This document shows positions 28,143 through 36,341 of a stretch of 64,000 nucleotides of DNA, piece after piece. Source of the DNA: Turicimonas muris (GTDB lineage: Bacteria; Pseudomonadota; Gammaproteobacteria; Burkholderiales; Burkholderiaceae_F); contig NZ_NHMP01000005.1 of the NCBI RefSeq assembly GCF_002221595.1, positions 120,152 to 184,151 on the forward strand. Reading direction: 5' to 3'. The notes under the pieces were generated by a model. That model did no database searches. It was not told the DNA's origin and saw only the letters and a list, made by a program, of their open reading frames with translations. How positions within the stretch are numbered: the first letter of the stretch is position 1; each line of letters opens with the position of its first letter. Both the position numbers and the translations under genes were made by a program.

Positions 28143-28811
28143 TCAGACTCCTTTCTTAATAATCGGGATATAGTGCAGATTCGGCTGTGTACCTAACATT
28201 GCACGAACACGGACTGTATCCTTAACGGCGAGCACTTTATTGACGTATGAATTCGGATTATTAGCGTCACCGAAAATCAAAGCGTCATAGCGGCAGGCTT
28301 GTACACAAGCCGGCAATTCTCCGATAGCCAACTTGGTATGCAGGCAAAAGTCGCAGTTTTCTGCCGCTTTGGTTTTTTCGTTGATAAAGCGCACATTGTA
28401 CGGACAGCCAGCGATGCAGTATTTACAGCCTACGCAGCGGTCATTGTCCATCGTGACGATATTGGTAGCCGGGTCGATATGAGCTGCTCCGGTCGGGCAG
28501 ACTCTGACACAAGGCGGTTCAGAACACTGCTGGCAGGAGACGCGTACATACTTCCGATTGCCGGGGGTTCCGTCCAGAGGAGACTGCCGTTCCAGTGTCA
28601 TACGAAGCTGACCGGCTGGAACGTTGTTTGTCTCTGAACAAGCTTCTTTACACGCGCCGCATCCGACACACTTGTTCTGATCAAAGATCATCACAAACCG
28701 AGGCTGATACCCGCTGACATTTCCGGCTTCTGCTTCTTTGTCGAGCGGAATCATCGTTCCGACTGCACCCAAAGCGGCAGTGGTTAAAAATTTTCTACGG
28801 TCTATTGTCAT
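28143..28811 (-). CDS. Four-cluster 4Fe-4S ferredoxin subunit (NrfC/PsrB/YdhX-like), Tat-exported
   Basis: A 222-residue protein, the same length as E. coli YdhX. It has a Tat signal (MTIDRRKFLTTAALGA). Cysteine groups CVGCGACKEAC, CQQCSEPPCVRVC, CVGCKYCIAGC and CDFC...CVQAC supply ligands for four 4Fe-4S clusters. It relays electrons between a periplasmic partner and the membrane subunit encoded immediately downstream. It follows the multihaem cytochrome gene after 45 bases. Confidence 0.92.
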   Translation of the reverse strand: MTIDRRKFLTTAALGAVGTMIPLDKEAEAGNVSGYQPRFVMIFDQNKCVGCGACKEACSETNNVPAGQLRMTLERQSPLDGTPGNRKYVRVSCQQCSEPPCVRVCPTGAAHIDPATNIVTMDNDRCVGCKYCIAGCPYNVRFINEKTKAAENCDFCLHTKLAIGELPACVQACRYDALIFGDANNPNSYVNKVLAVKDTVRVRAMLGTQPNLHYIPIIKKGV

Positions 28812-28856
28812 GATATTTTCCTCGCTGTCCTTTTATAAAGGACAGCGTTGACTCGG

Positions 28857-29936
28857 TTACTTAAGTGGATTAACGGGAGTCTTGGAGAAACTTCCTTTGT
28901 CGAGGATATCCTGAGCCTTACGGATGTAATTTTGGGCTGCGGATAAGCGCTGGGTCAGGTAGTTGTGTGCGTGAGCACCCCAAGAGCCGTCCTTTTCGAT
29001 CATGTCGGCAATCTGCGTTGCCAAATCGACATAGGAAAGAACCTCTGTTCTCTGATCGCGATCAAGACGCGTGACTTCAAGAAGTTTGTTGATTCTTTCA
29101 GTAGCACCGCGAATTTCTTCGTAGCCGCTCTTAATCGGATCCTGCCACTTATTTAACTCACCGTAAATCTGCTTCTGATCTTTGTAGACAAGACCTTCTT
29201 CGAGTTTGGAGGTATATTGGCTATGGCAGCCTTTGCCTTCAAATACCGTCCAATCAGCCGGAGCATTACGTGCGCAGCTCCACATCAAGTCGACATAATC
29301 TCGGCCTTTTTCGTCTTTAGCCAAAACATACTTAGTGACTTTCTTGCCGTCGGCTTCAACTTCCTGAGGAATATAGGAAGTCTGATCCGGAGAAGGATTG
29401 ATCTTGTACATATGGGCTCGATACAGAGCAACGGAAGCGGCTTTTGATTGATCAGCCGTATACTGCTCAGGCATCGGCATTGTCGGCATGTGGCAAGCGA
29501 TGCAGTCAAGCTCGCTGTGTGTATCGGTATGCTTGAATACATCTGCTTGGACAGTATGACAGTCCTTGCAATCCTGCTTCATCTTAGGATTACTGATGTA
29601 GGCCATCCAAGCGGTACCTTTGATCTGAGTCTGATCGTGGCAGGAGAGACAGCCGACGCCATTTTTAGCATGAACACTCATGAAATGCTGGGCTGTCTTA
29701 TCGTTGTAATTGGCTTCAGCAAGATTGCGAAGTTCTTTTTTAGAAAATTTCTTAGGTTCAGCTTTAGGATCGATGCCGAGAGACTGAAGAAAGCCGTCGA
29801 CGCCTTCGATCTTGAACGGTACATTCTTCAGAAATTCAGGTACTGGGACCGGCACGTTATCCTGCCCCGCTGCGATAGAACTGAAGCCAAGGCAAGCGAA
29901 TACGGTAAGAATGACGGTAGTTTTGATATTCAACAT
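28857..29936 (-). CDS. Periplasmic multihaem cytochrome c with an atypical CX15CH motif
   Basis: A 359-residue exported protein (signal MLNIKTTVILTVFACLGFSSIAAG). It has three CXXCH sites (residues 96-100, 123-127, 145-149) and a fourth atypical site, Cys221 to Cys237-His238, of form CX12GKGCH. Such CX15CH motifs are known from octahaem sulfite reductases MccA/SirA (CX12NKGCH), where they bind the active-site haem and need a dedicated haem lyase. The C-terminal part (WGAHAHNYLTQRLSAAQNYI) resembles the helical tail of NrfA-like proteins. With at most four haems it is much smaller than MccA. It sits in front of an NrfCD-like module, suggesting a terminal reductase or relay. The substrate is unknown. 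Confidence 0.85.
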   Translation of the reverse strand: MLNIKTTVILTVFACLGFSSIAAGQDNVPVPVPEFLKNVPFKIEGVDGFLQSLGIDPKAEPKKFSKKELRNLAEANYNDKTAQHFMSVHAKNGVGCLSCHDQTQIKGTAWMAYISNPKMKQDCKDCHTVQADVFKHTDTHSELDCIACHMPTMPMPEQYTADQSKAASVALYRAHMYKINPSPDQTSYIPQEVEADGKKVTKYVLAKDEKGRDYVDLMWSCARNAPADWTVFEGKGCHSQYTSKLEEGLVYKDQKQIYGELNKWQDPIKSGYEEIRGATERINKLLEVTRLDRDQRTEVLSYVDLATQIADMIEKDGSWGAHAHNYLTQRLSAAQNYIRKAQDILDKGSFSKTPVNPLK

Positions 29937-29958
29937 TTTTAGCCTTTGAATTCGTTAA

Positions 29959-30792
29959 TTATGGATTGAACGGTCTTCTTTCCTGCTCTTCTGCAAGGAA
30001 ATCAGCGTACTCGTCTTCCAAATATTTATCTGAGTAAAGAAAGAGAACGCCGCTCGAGGTTTTGGTCACCTTAATGTCGCTGTATTCTTCTTTATTTCCC
30101 ATCACATCTAAAATTTCAGCAAGGCGCTGGCTTTCAAAATTGAAGGGAGTTTTAAGAAACATTTGCGCAGGTACCGGTCTCGGATAGATGCGGGAGTTTT
30201 CTCTTATCTGATCGGAGATAAGCGCTTCATCGTCATCTTTGACGGATAACAAGCGTGCATAAGAGTTAGAAAGCAGAGGCTTAAAGTAAAAGAACTCCGT
30301 GCCGTCCGGCTTTTTAATGCTCATTACACCAAGATCTCCTTCCAAAGCTGCCTGCATGACCGCTTCGAAGTATCCGGGCAACTCGGCATCCAACTCTTCA
30401 TCACTTTTCAGATCAGCAGGATGAATATCTCCGTGAACTAAGGAGCGGAGCATTTCACGGCGGCTGAGAGCCTTTCGGCTCGGCCGCAGATTCGGATGTT
30501 CGGCTTCGTAGAGATCAACCTTTCCCTCCGGAGTCATTTGAACCTCAAATGCCTGAGTCTCTTTACGATCGAGAGCCCTTTCCAGAACCGCGTCCGTAGT
30601 GATTTCGGCGGCAGTCTTAATTTCTTCGGCTGTCGGAGCCTTGGCTGTATGAACCTTACGAAGGAAGATTTCTCTTAACTTCCCGGTGTCAACCAGCTCA
30701 GTTTTGCCGCTGAATTCAGCAACGATATCGGCCAAAAGTAAAACGTGTACTTTGAAGATAGGCAGATCGTAGATATTTTCCTGTTTACTCAT
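29959..30792 (-). CDS. Uncharacterised cytosolic protein of the redox operon
   Basis: A 277-residue acidic soluble protein without a signal peptide, membrane segment or cysteine motif. It starts MSKQENIYDLPIFKVHVLLL and is helical in its first half. I recognise no domain. It is encoded between the AOR-family enzyme and the cytochrome, the position of ydhW in the E. coli ydh cluster, so it may be a maturation chaperone or accessory of the enzyme; that is inference from position only. Gaps are 18 and 22 bases to its neighbours. Confidence 0.75.
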   Translation of the reverse strand: MSKQENIYDLPIFKVHVLLLADIVAEFSGKTELVDTGKLREIFLRKVHTAKAPTAEEIKTAAEITTDAVLERALDRKETQAFEVQMTPEGKVDLYEAEHPNLRPSRKALSRREMLRSLVHGDIHPADLKSDEELDAELPGYFEAVMQAALEGDLGVMSIKKPDGTEFFYFKPLLSNSYARLLSVKDDDEALISDQIRENSRIYPRPVPAQMFLKTPFNFESQRLAEILDVMGNKEEYSDIKVTKTSSGVLFLYSDKYLEDEYADFLAEEQERRPFNP

Positions 30793-30810
30793 AATTAATA
30801 TCTCTCGGAT

Positions 30811-32904
30811 TTACTTGATGAGACCTTCTTTTTGAAGAGCCGGGATGACGAAGTCGAGATGATATTCTTTCAACGTATCGACAGTCGGAACGCCTGTCTG
30901 CTTGTTGAATCCCATTTGTTCAAAGAAGATATCGAAGCTCTTCTGGATATCAGCCGGATCCATGCGGACAGTACCTTTAGTGAAAGGCTTTTTATCCTTC
31001 GGATCCCAGTAAATCCAACCGGGGACGGTGTCGTGATCCTGACGCATATTAGAGCTGTCGAGCTGACGCATTGTGTAGACGCGCTGCAGGAGCCATGCGC
31101 GGGTCGCATCTTTATCCAAATCATCGCCGGTCTTCTTAACGCCGGTGACAGCGGAGAAGACCTTGGCTTCAATGTTCGGATCGCCTACATACTGGTTCTT
31201 TTCATCCGGGCAATACTCCCATGGGCCCATCCAAGAACACAGTCCCAACATATTGTGCAATTCGGTACGGGCGATAACCCATGCCAAACGCTTCATCTTG
31301 TATTCATTCACCGGCGTGTAATCGCCGATTTGGTCAACAGCACTCTCGTCTCCCCAGGTCACTTTAGCGATGTGCTTCATTTCCTTAATTGGAAGACCAC
31401 TGCGGGTGAAGTTTACGTGTGCGTGAGCCATCGGGTCACGGTTCCACATACAGTTCAAAACGCAACCGAGCTGTGCATCATCTTCATTGGTATGATGCTT
31501 CGGGTGACCGTTGGACCAATACAGTGAACGATGGTCATCACTCCATGTCTTCAGAGGGATGCCGAAATGTTCGAGCATAACCGGGGTTGTTTCTCCCATC
31601 CACTTACCGAATTCACCTTGTCTGTAGGCAATCTTCGGAAGAAATTCCTGCATAGCGGAAGCGTCAACGTCATCGATCTTCTTCCATGGCAAGGAGTCGT
31701 ATTCTTCCTTAGAAAGAAGTTTCTTCCAATAACCGTCGGTATACATCATGACCATATCGCGCTGGATTTGGCCGTAGTTACACCACAAACCTAAATCATC
31801 CATCAGCTGGCTGCCGACAATTGCGATCTCGATGTTTCTTTCCGGGTGCAGCTTGAGATTCGGGTAGAAAAAGACCGGGAAGAGCAAACCGCCGCAAGTC
31901 TGTTCAGTAATCGGGCTGACATTGAATTTAGCAGCAGTCTTGACATCTTTAATCACCGGATAGCAGCGAATCGGACAAGCAAAGCAGCCGTTGTTGCGGA
32001 CATGCAGCCCCCATTCCTTATCACCTAAGAAGAATTCTCCGGCATTCGTACGGAAGGCCATCTTAGAGAGGCGGCGCGTATCCAAAGGAACATTAATCGG
32101 AGGATTAGCAGCTCCCCATTGTTTCCCGGGCATACCGGACCAGCGGGAGTTCAAGGAATGGTATTCAAAGAGCGGGTGCGGATAGCGGGAAACGACGGTC
32201 TGCGTCAGAGCGCCGAGTAATTCTTTATGACGGTTGACGAGTTTTTCCCAGTCTTCCTTATCAGCTGCGATATGGATGGCTTGGTCGCCGTCAATCGCGA
32301 TACCCTTCAAATTCTTGGAGCCGAAGACACCGCCGATACCACCGCCTGTATGACTCTTGGCATTAATCACGATGGACATCGGAACAAGATTTTCACCGGC
32401 CGGTCCAATGACGGTAACGGATGCGTTCGGAGAAGTTTCCTGGCTGATCAATTCATGAGATCGGCGTGTACCTTCGCCCCAAATGTGCCCTGCATTACGG
32501 ATTTGAACGTCATCGTTGTTGATGTAGATATAAACGGGTTCTTTAGCCTTACCTTCAACGATGATGAAATCGTAGCCGGCATATTTAATTTTTGCACCGA
32601 TATCACCGCCCAAGTGAGCACTTCCGACCATGTGTCTCGGATAAGTAGTCGGGTACATCGTGGTGATAGATGTTCTGCCGGAGCAAACGGCGCCTGTACC
32701 TGTCAGAGGTCCGGGAGCGATAACAAGTTTATTGGCTTCATCGAAAGCCTGAGTCTTAGGCGGTACTTCATCCCAAAAGATCTTATAGCCGAGCGCAGTG
32801 CCGCCAATCCATTGTTTATCTGTCGGAACTGTAGAGACTTCGCCTGTAGAAAGATTGATTCTGAGACCTTGACCGGTCCAACCGTATTTTTTTGTATCAG
32901 ACAT
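30811..32904 (-). CDS. Aldehyde:ferredoxin oxidoreductase-family tungsten/molybdenum enzyme (YdhV-like)
   Basis: A 697-residue protein matching E. coli YdhV (about 700) in length and operon position. An N-terminal beta domain begins GWTGQGLRINLSTGEVSTVP. GPLTGTGAVCSGR and VIVNAKSHTGGGIGGVFGSKNLKGIA are typical pterin-binding segments. The 4Fe-4S cluster ligands are CFACPIRC (C-x2-C-x3-C) with a later Cys in LGCVLNCMW. YdhV carries a bis-pterin molybdenum cofactor, whereas archaeal relatives use tungsten, so the metal here is uncertain. There is no signal peptide, so it is cytosolic. The adjacent ferredoxin (upstream, 21 bases) is its likely electron partner. Natural substrate unknown. Confidence 0.9.
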   Translation of the reverse strand: MSDTKKYGWTGQGLRINLSTGEVSTVPTDKQWIGGTALGYKIFWDEVPPKTQAFDEANKLVIAPGPLTGTGAVCSGRTSITTMYPTTYPRHMVGSAHLGGDIGAKIKYAGYDFIIVEGKAKEPVYIYINNDDVQIRNAGHIWGEGTRRSHELISQETSPNASVTVIGPAGENLVPMSIVINAKSHTGGGIGGVFGSKNLKGIAIDGDQAIHIAADKEDWEKLVNRHKELLGALTQTVVSRYPHPLFEYHSLNSRWSGMPGKQWGAANPPINVPLDTRRLSKMAFRTNAGEFFLGDKEWGLHVRNNGCFACPIRCYPVIKDVKTAAKFNVSPITEQTCGGLLFPVFFYPNLKLHPERNIEIAIVGSQLMDDLGLWCNYGQIQRDMVMMYTDGYWKKLLSKEEYDSLPWKKIDDVDASAMQEFLPKIAYRQGEFGKWMGETTPVMLEHFGIPLKTWSDDHRSLYWSNGHPKHHTNEDDAQLGCVLNCMWNRDPMAHAHVNFTRSGLPIKEMKHIAKVTWGDESAVDQIGDYTPVNEYKMKRLAWVIARTELHNMLGLCSWMGPWEYCPDEKNQYVGDPNIEAKVFSAVTGVKKTGDDLDKDATRAWLLQRVYTMRQLDSSNMRQDHDTVPGWIYWDPKDKKPFTKGTVRMDPADIQKSFDIFFEQMGFNKQTGVPTVDTLKEYHLDFVIPALQKEGLIK

Positions 32905-32925
32905 ATGCGTAACCTATAGAGAAAA

Positions 32926-33636
32926 TCAGCCGTGACAAATACCGCATTGGTCGTTGTTGTTCTGAGGCAGATAGCCATGCTGCGTACTGCGGTTAGGTTC
33001 CTTGGACCGATCAACCCAGGGAACGTAGCGGATAGCTTCTGTCGGACAGGCTTTTACGCACTTCGGATCGCCGTCGCAAAGGAAACATTTGCTGGCGACA
33101 TTCTTTTCAGCGTCAAAGCTCATCATGTTCCACGGACAAGCTTTTTGGCAGAGACCGCAGCCAATGCAGATTTCTTCGTCTACATAGCGGGCGCCGGTCT
33201 TTGGATTTACGCGAATAGCACCTTGCGGACAAGCGTTAGCGCAAGGTACCGGGTGGTCGCATTGACGGCAAGTGTCTTGGATACAAATCGGGTCAAAACC
33301 GAAAGCACCGTTATTGGGGCTAACGAGGGCCGTTCCTTGCGGACCGTACCACATGTTGCGGTTAATCTTGATTCTGGCAAGCTTAGGGTCGGCTTTTCCG
33401 TCATTAAATTCCGTACAGGCCAATTCACAGCGCTGACAAGTCACGCAAAGGCTCGGATCTGCAATGAGGATGCCTTTTGGTGCTGAGAGGATGATATAGG
33501 GCTGGGCGCCTGTTTGGGCTTTTACGGTATTCATAGCAGCCATTGCAGCGGCAACTGTCGATACCTCTAAAAAGCCACGACGGGTGATATCTAACGGCAA
33601 ACGTGCCTTAGAGAGCAGTTCTTTAAGATCTAACAT
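32926..33636 (-). CDS. Four-cluster ferredoxin (YdhY-like) with a CXXCH tail
   Basis: A 236-residue protein with four cysteine groups: CVTCQRCELAC, CIQDTCRQCDHPVPCANAC, CIGCGLCQKAC and CFLC...CVKAC. They match E. coli YdhY in layout, including PQGAI and PTEAI motifs. The N-terminus holds ITRRGFLEVSTVAAAMAAM, a possible Tat signal. Relative to YdhY it has an extra tail of about 25 residues ending QCGICHG, a CXXCH c-haem-like motif two residues from the stop. ATG 33636 follows GGAG at good spacing; an upstream in-frame start would add seven residues. It is the first gene of the operon and probably takes electrons from the AOR-family enzyme. Confidence 0.9.
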   Translation of the reverse strand: MLDLKELLSKARLPLDITRRGFLEVSTVAAAMAAMNTVKAQTGAQPYIILSAPKGILIADPSLCVTCQRCELACTEFNDGKADPKLARIKINRNMWYGPQGTALVSPNNGAFGFDPICIQDTCRQCDHPVPCANACPQGAIRVNPKTGARYVDEEICIGCGLCQKACPWNMMSFDAEKNVASKCFLCDGDPKCVKACPTEAIRYVPWVDRSKEPNRSTQHGYLPQNNNDQCGICHG

Positions 33637-33675
33637 TAAAGACTCCGTTGATTGCAAAGTAAATGGGGATGCTTA

Positions 33676-33697
33676 TTCATTAGTTCGCACTAATGAA
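33676..33697. promoter_or_regulatory. Inverted repeat in the redox operon leader
   Basis: TTCATTAGT and ACTAATGAA pair around TCGC, a 9-bp dyad 40-61 bases upstream of the first redox gene. It could be an operator or an RNA hairpin in the leader. Confidence 0.5.
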
Positions 33698-33922
33698 CTT
33701 ATGGTTTTCGAAGGGGAGCGATTTATAAGGGATTCACGTCCGGAAAAAGGACGATCCTCTTAATTTGGAGGAGGGAGAGAGAAAGGCAGAGTCGCGTTTT
33801 GCTTTACGAGTGAGCAAAACGATTGAGAGAGAACTTGTCTACCGGTAATTTTTCTATTTATCCGGACGGAAAGCATTTTGAGCTCCTTGCTACGAAACCA
33901 TTAGTTGGGGTGAAAGAAATCG

Positions 33923-33942
33923 TTTCGTTTCATTTCGTTTCA
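33923..33942. promoter_or_regulatory. Tandem 10-bp repeat upstream of the redox operon
   Basis: TTTCGTTTCA occurs twice end to end (minus-strand TGAAACGAAA twice), one helical turn apart, about 290 bases upstream of the operon. The phasing suggests paired sites for a DNA-binding protein. No other regulatory signature is recognised in 33700-33922. Confidence 0.4.
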
Positions 33943-34301
33943 GAGTATATCCCTAAGAACTAACCCGATAACAGATTGTCAAATTTTGTAACTATCACTC
34001 AAATATGTTATTTACTCATCCGAAAGGATGAATATAAATGTTGAACATCAATGAATCTTTGACAGTTTGTAATAAATATTTGGTTACACCCAAATTGAGA
34101 TCTATTGTTGGATTTTCACAAAAAAGTACCAAATTAGTACGCTAACTTATTGAAAAGGATGTCTATATATGCGCAAAAACTGTAATTTTTAACAATTATC
34201 GAACTGAATTATGTCGGAGATCTCACTCGTCAATGAACAGGTTCTTGCCTCATACGTTTTCATGAGATTTCAAATAGTTTTTGGAGTTAGAAAGAACTGT
34301 A
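33943..34301. other. Intergenic region downstream of the permease gene
   Basis: AT-rich, with no convincing gene. A small hairpin TCATCC-GAAA-GGATGA lies at 34016-34031. No clear terminator for the permease was found. Confidence 0.4.
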
Positions 34302-35744
34302 TTACCGCTTTGACGCCGTTTCAATGGAATTTTTCTGCTGGCGCTGATATTGATTGAAGAAGTACAAAGGTGTTGAGATAAAAATAACCAATCCGGCAAT
34401 CAAGAAAAGGATATACCCAAGGCTCGCCCAAACTCCCTTTGAGAGAATTTGTTCCGGAGGAACCAATCCGCACAAAATAGAAATAAAACAAGTGACGAAA
34501 GCAACCCCTGACATCAGACACAATCCAACTTTGCCGCCGGGTACTTGATAAGAACCTTTCTTATCGGGATACCGCAGCTTAAGCCGAATAGCAGCTGCAA
34601 ACATCAGAAGATACATCACCATATAGAGCTCTCCGCAAAGAGCTAAAAAAAGCCAAAAAGCATCTGACACCGATGGCATTACCAGCACACTCAAAGCCAA
34701 GAATGTGGCACATCCTGTCTGCAGAATCAGGATGCTGGTTTGCATACCGAATGAATTTCGAGTTTGCCAGTATTTAGGCAGGTAACCTTCTTGGGCTACT
34801 TCGAGTAGGCCCCGGGAGGGTCCGTTCATCCACGTTACGATGGAAGCGAGAGCACCGTAGGCCAGAAAAGCAGCAAGGATAGGAGTGAACCATGAAAAAC
34901 CAAGAGCTTTAAGCATGGTCTCAAAACTTTGACATACACCCGCAGACATGGAAAGCTGAGTACCGGGGACCACTAAAGCAACGGATAAGGCACCGAAGAT
35001 AGAGAAGAAAAGAATAATAAGTGAGGCCAAGAAGATAGCTCTCGGGAAGGCCGATGTCGGATTCTTCATATTGGTTACGTGAACGGAACTCATTTCCATA
35101 CCCGCTAATGAAACCATCATCCCCGCCAGCAGCATCCACTGTTTTGGAGTGGATAAGTCCGGAATTAGGGCCGCGCCTCCGTTAAAAGGAATCTGGATTG
35201 GTTTGTCGGTGAGAATATAGGCGGATGCAATCGCTATAAGAAAGAAGCCGGGAATGATCGTACCTACCAGCACCCCGGACTTGGAGAGAAAAACCGAAAG
35301 TCTCATGCCTCGGAAATTCAGAACAGTCGCAATCCAAAGAATGGCGATAGTGGTAAAGAAAATATACCAGCGGTTGTGCGCGAGATCAGGACTGAAGGTG
35401 TATGCCAAGCAAGTTGCCACAAAAGTCGCTGCTGCCGGATACCAAGGCAAGTTCTGAACCCACTCCATAAAGATGGCGAGGAACCCGTATTTAGGGCCGA
35501 ATGCTTCACGCACCCAAACAAAAACACCGCCGCGTTCCGGATAGGTACTAGCTAACTCAGCCGAAACCAAAGCCGAAGGGACAAAGAAACAAACAGCGGA
35601 AGCAACGAGGAAAAAGATAATATTCCAGCCATACTCGGCCATACTCGGCAAGTTTCTCAAAGAAAAGACCGAGCAAACTGTGAGCATGGCCATGGCACCG
35701 ATGCTCAATGTAAAACTTGTTTTATTTCTGTCGGTATCGCCCAC
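34302..35744 (-). CDS. APC-family amino acid permease, GadC-like (glutamate:GABA antiporter group)
   Basis: A protein of about 480 residues with roughly 12 transmembrane helices. Signature segments include PSALVSAELASTYPERGGVF near helix 2, and GMEMSSVHVTNMKNPTSAFP and FGALASIVTWMNGPSRGLLE later on. The GGVFVWV-AFGPKYGFLAIF pattern places it in the GadC/YjeM-type branch, which exchanges amino acids or their decarboxylation products. The cargo is not readable. A TTG at 35768 is in frame, but GTG 35744 has GGAAGG a few bases upstream. It stands alone between two AT-rich gaps. Confidence 0.87.
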   Translation of the reverse strand: MGDTDRNKTSFTLSIGAMAMLTVCSVFSLRNLPSMAEYGWNIIFFLVASAVCFFVPSALVSAELASTYPERGGVFVWVREAFGPKYGFLAIFMEWVQNLPWYPAAATFVATCLAYTFSPDLAHNRWYIFFTTIAILWIATVLNFRGMRLSVFLSKSGVLVGTIIPGFFLIAIASAYILTDKPIQIPFNGGAALIPDLSTPKQWMLLAGMMVSLAGMEMSSVHVTNMKNPTSAFPRAIFLASLIILFFSIFGALSVALVVPGTQLSMSAGVCQSFETMLKALGFSWFTPILAAFLAYGALASIVTWMNGPSRGLLEVAQEGYLPKYWQTRNSFGMQTSILILQTGCATFLALSVLVMPSVSDAFWLFLALCGELYMVMYLLMFAAAIRLKLRYPDKKGSYQVPGGKVGLCLMSGVAFVTCFISILCGLVPPEQILSKGVWASLGYILFLIAGLVIFISTPLYFFNQYQRQQKNSIETASKR

Positions 35745-36341
35745 GGCCCTTCCTTCCACAACTTTCAACTTCGGACTATAGCCCCATGATTCGAATGCAG
35801 ATTTCTAAAGATCCCAAAACAGAACCATTCCACTCAGAGATTAATAATGTTTTAGTTTTTCTTCGGCAGCAGAGTCATCCAGCACATATCGAACATTCAG
35901 AACAAAGTCCTAAAAAATCGTGTTTTATAACAATAAGTTGGAGATCTTTTACGCAATTACTCCCCAATTTGTTAAAGATGGTTGCGAAAAGCCAAACATT
36001 GGCCAAATAAGTTACATCAGCTTACTTCTTGCGAAATTTTGACGAACTGCAAAAAAACTGTTGTCGAAATTGGGAGTTTTTTACATTTTCGAGCTATTTC
36101 CTCTCAAATTTTTTAGAATCGAACAAAAGACACTTTCTCGAATAAGTACATAAGAGTTTTTATCCACTTTCAGGCGTAAATTGACCTTAACCATATGTTT
36201 CAATCCACCGGTGTCCAAAATAAATTTCTACCGGTTTATCTGAAAGCGAAAATTCCATAAGCAAACATGCGGGTCTCCTGATAAAGTAAACTTTGAACCA
36301 AATACTTCAGAAAGGAGCCGGCAAGCAGAGAGCAACAATCT
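35745..36341. other. AT-rich gap between the permease and the broken transposase
   Basis: No supported gene. It must hold the permease promoter on the minus strand. Part of it, from roughly 36180, is probably the left flank of the decayed IS4-type element, but no convincing terminal inverted repeat was found. Confidence 0.4.

Noticed and set aside
30832..31527. 231-codon open frame opposite the AOR-family gene
   Set aside because: Antisense shadow of a well-supported enzyme; composition does not look like a protein gene.
32227..32919. 230-codon open frame opposite the 5' part of the AOR-family gene
   Set aside because: Same reason as the neighbouring shadow; covers the conserved pterin-binding region on the other strand.
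34060..34200. Possible FNR-like dyad near TTGAACATCAA
   Set aside because: The spacing is three bases rather than four and it is far from any start codon.
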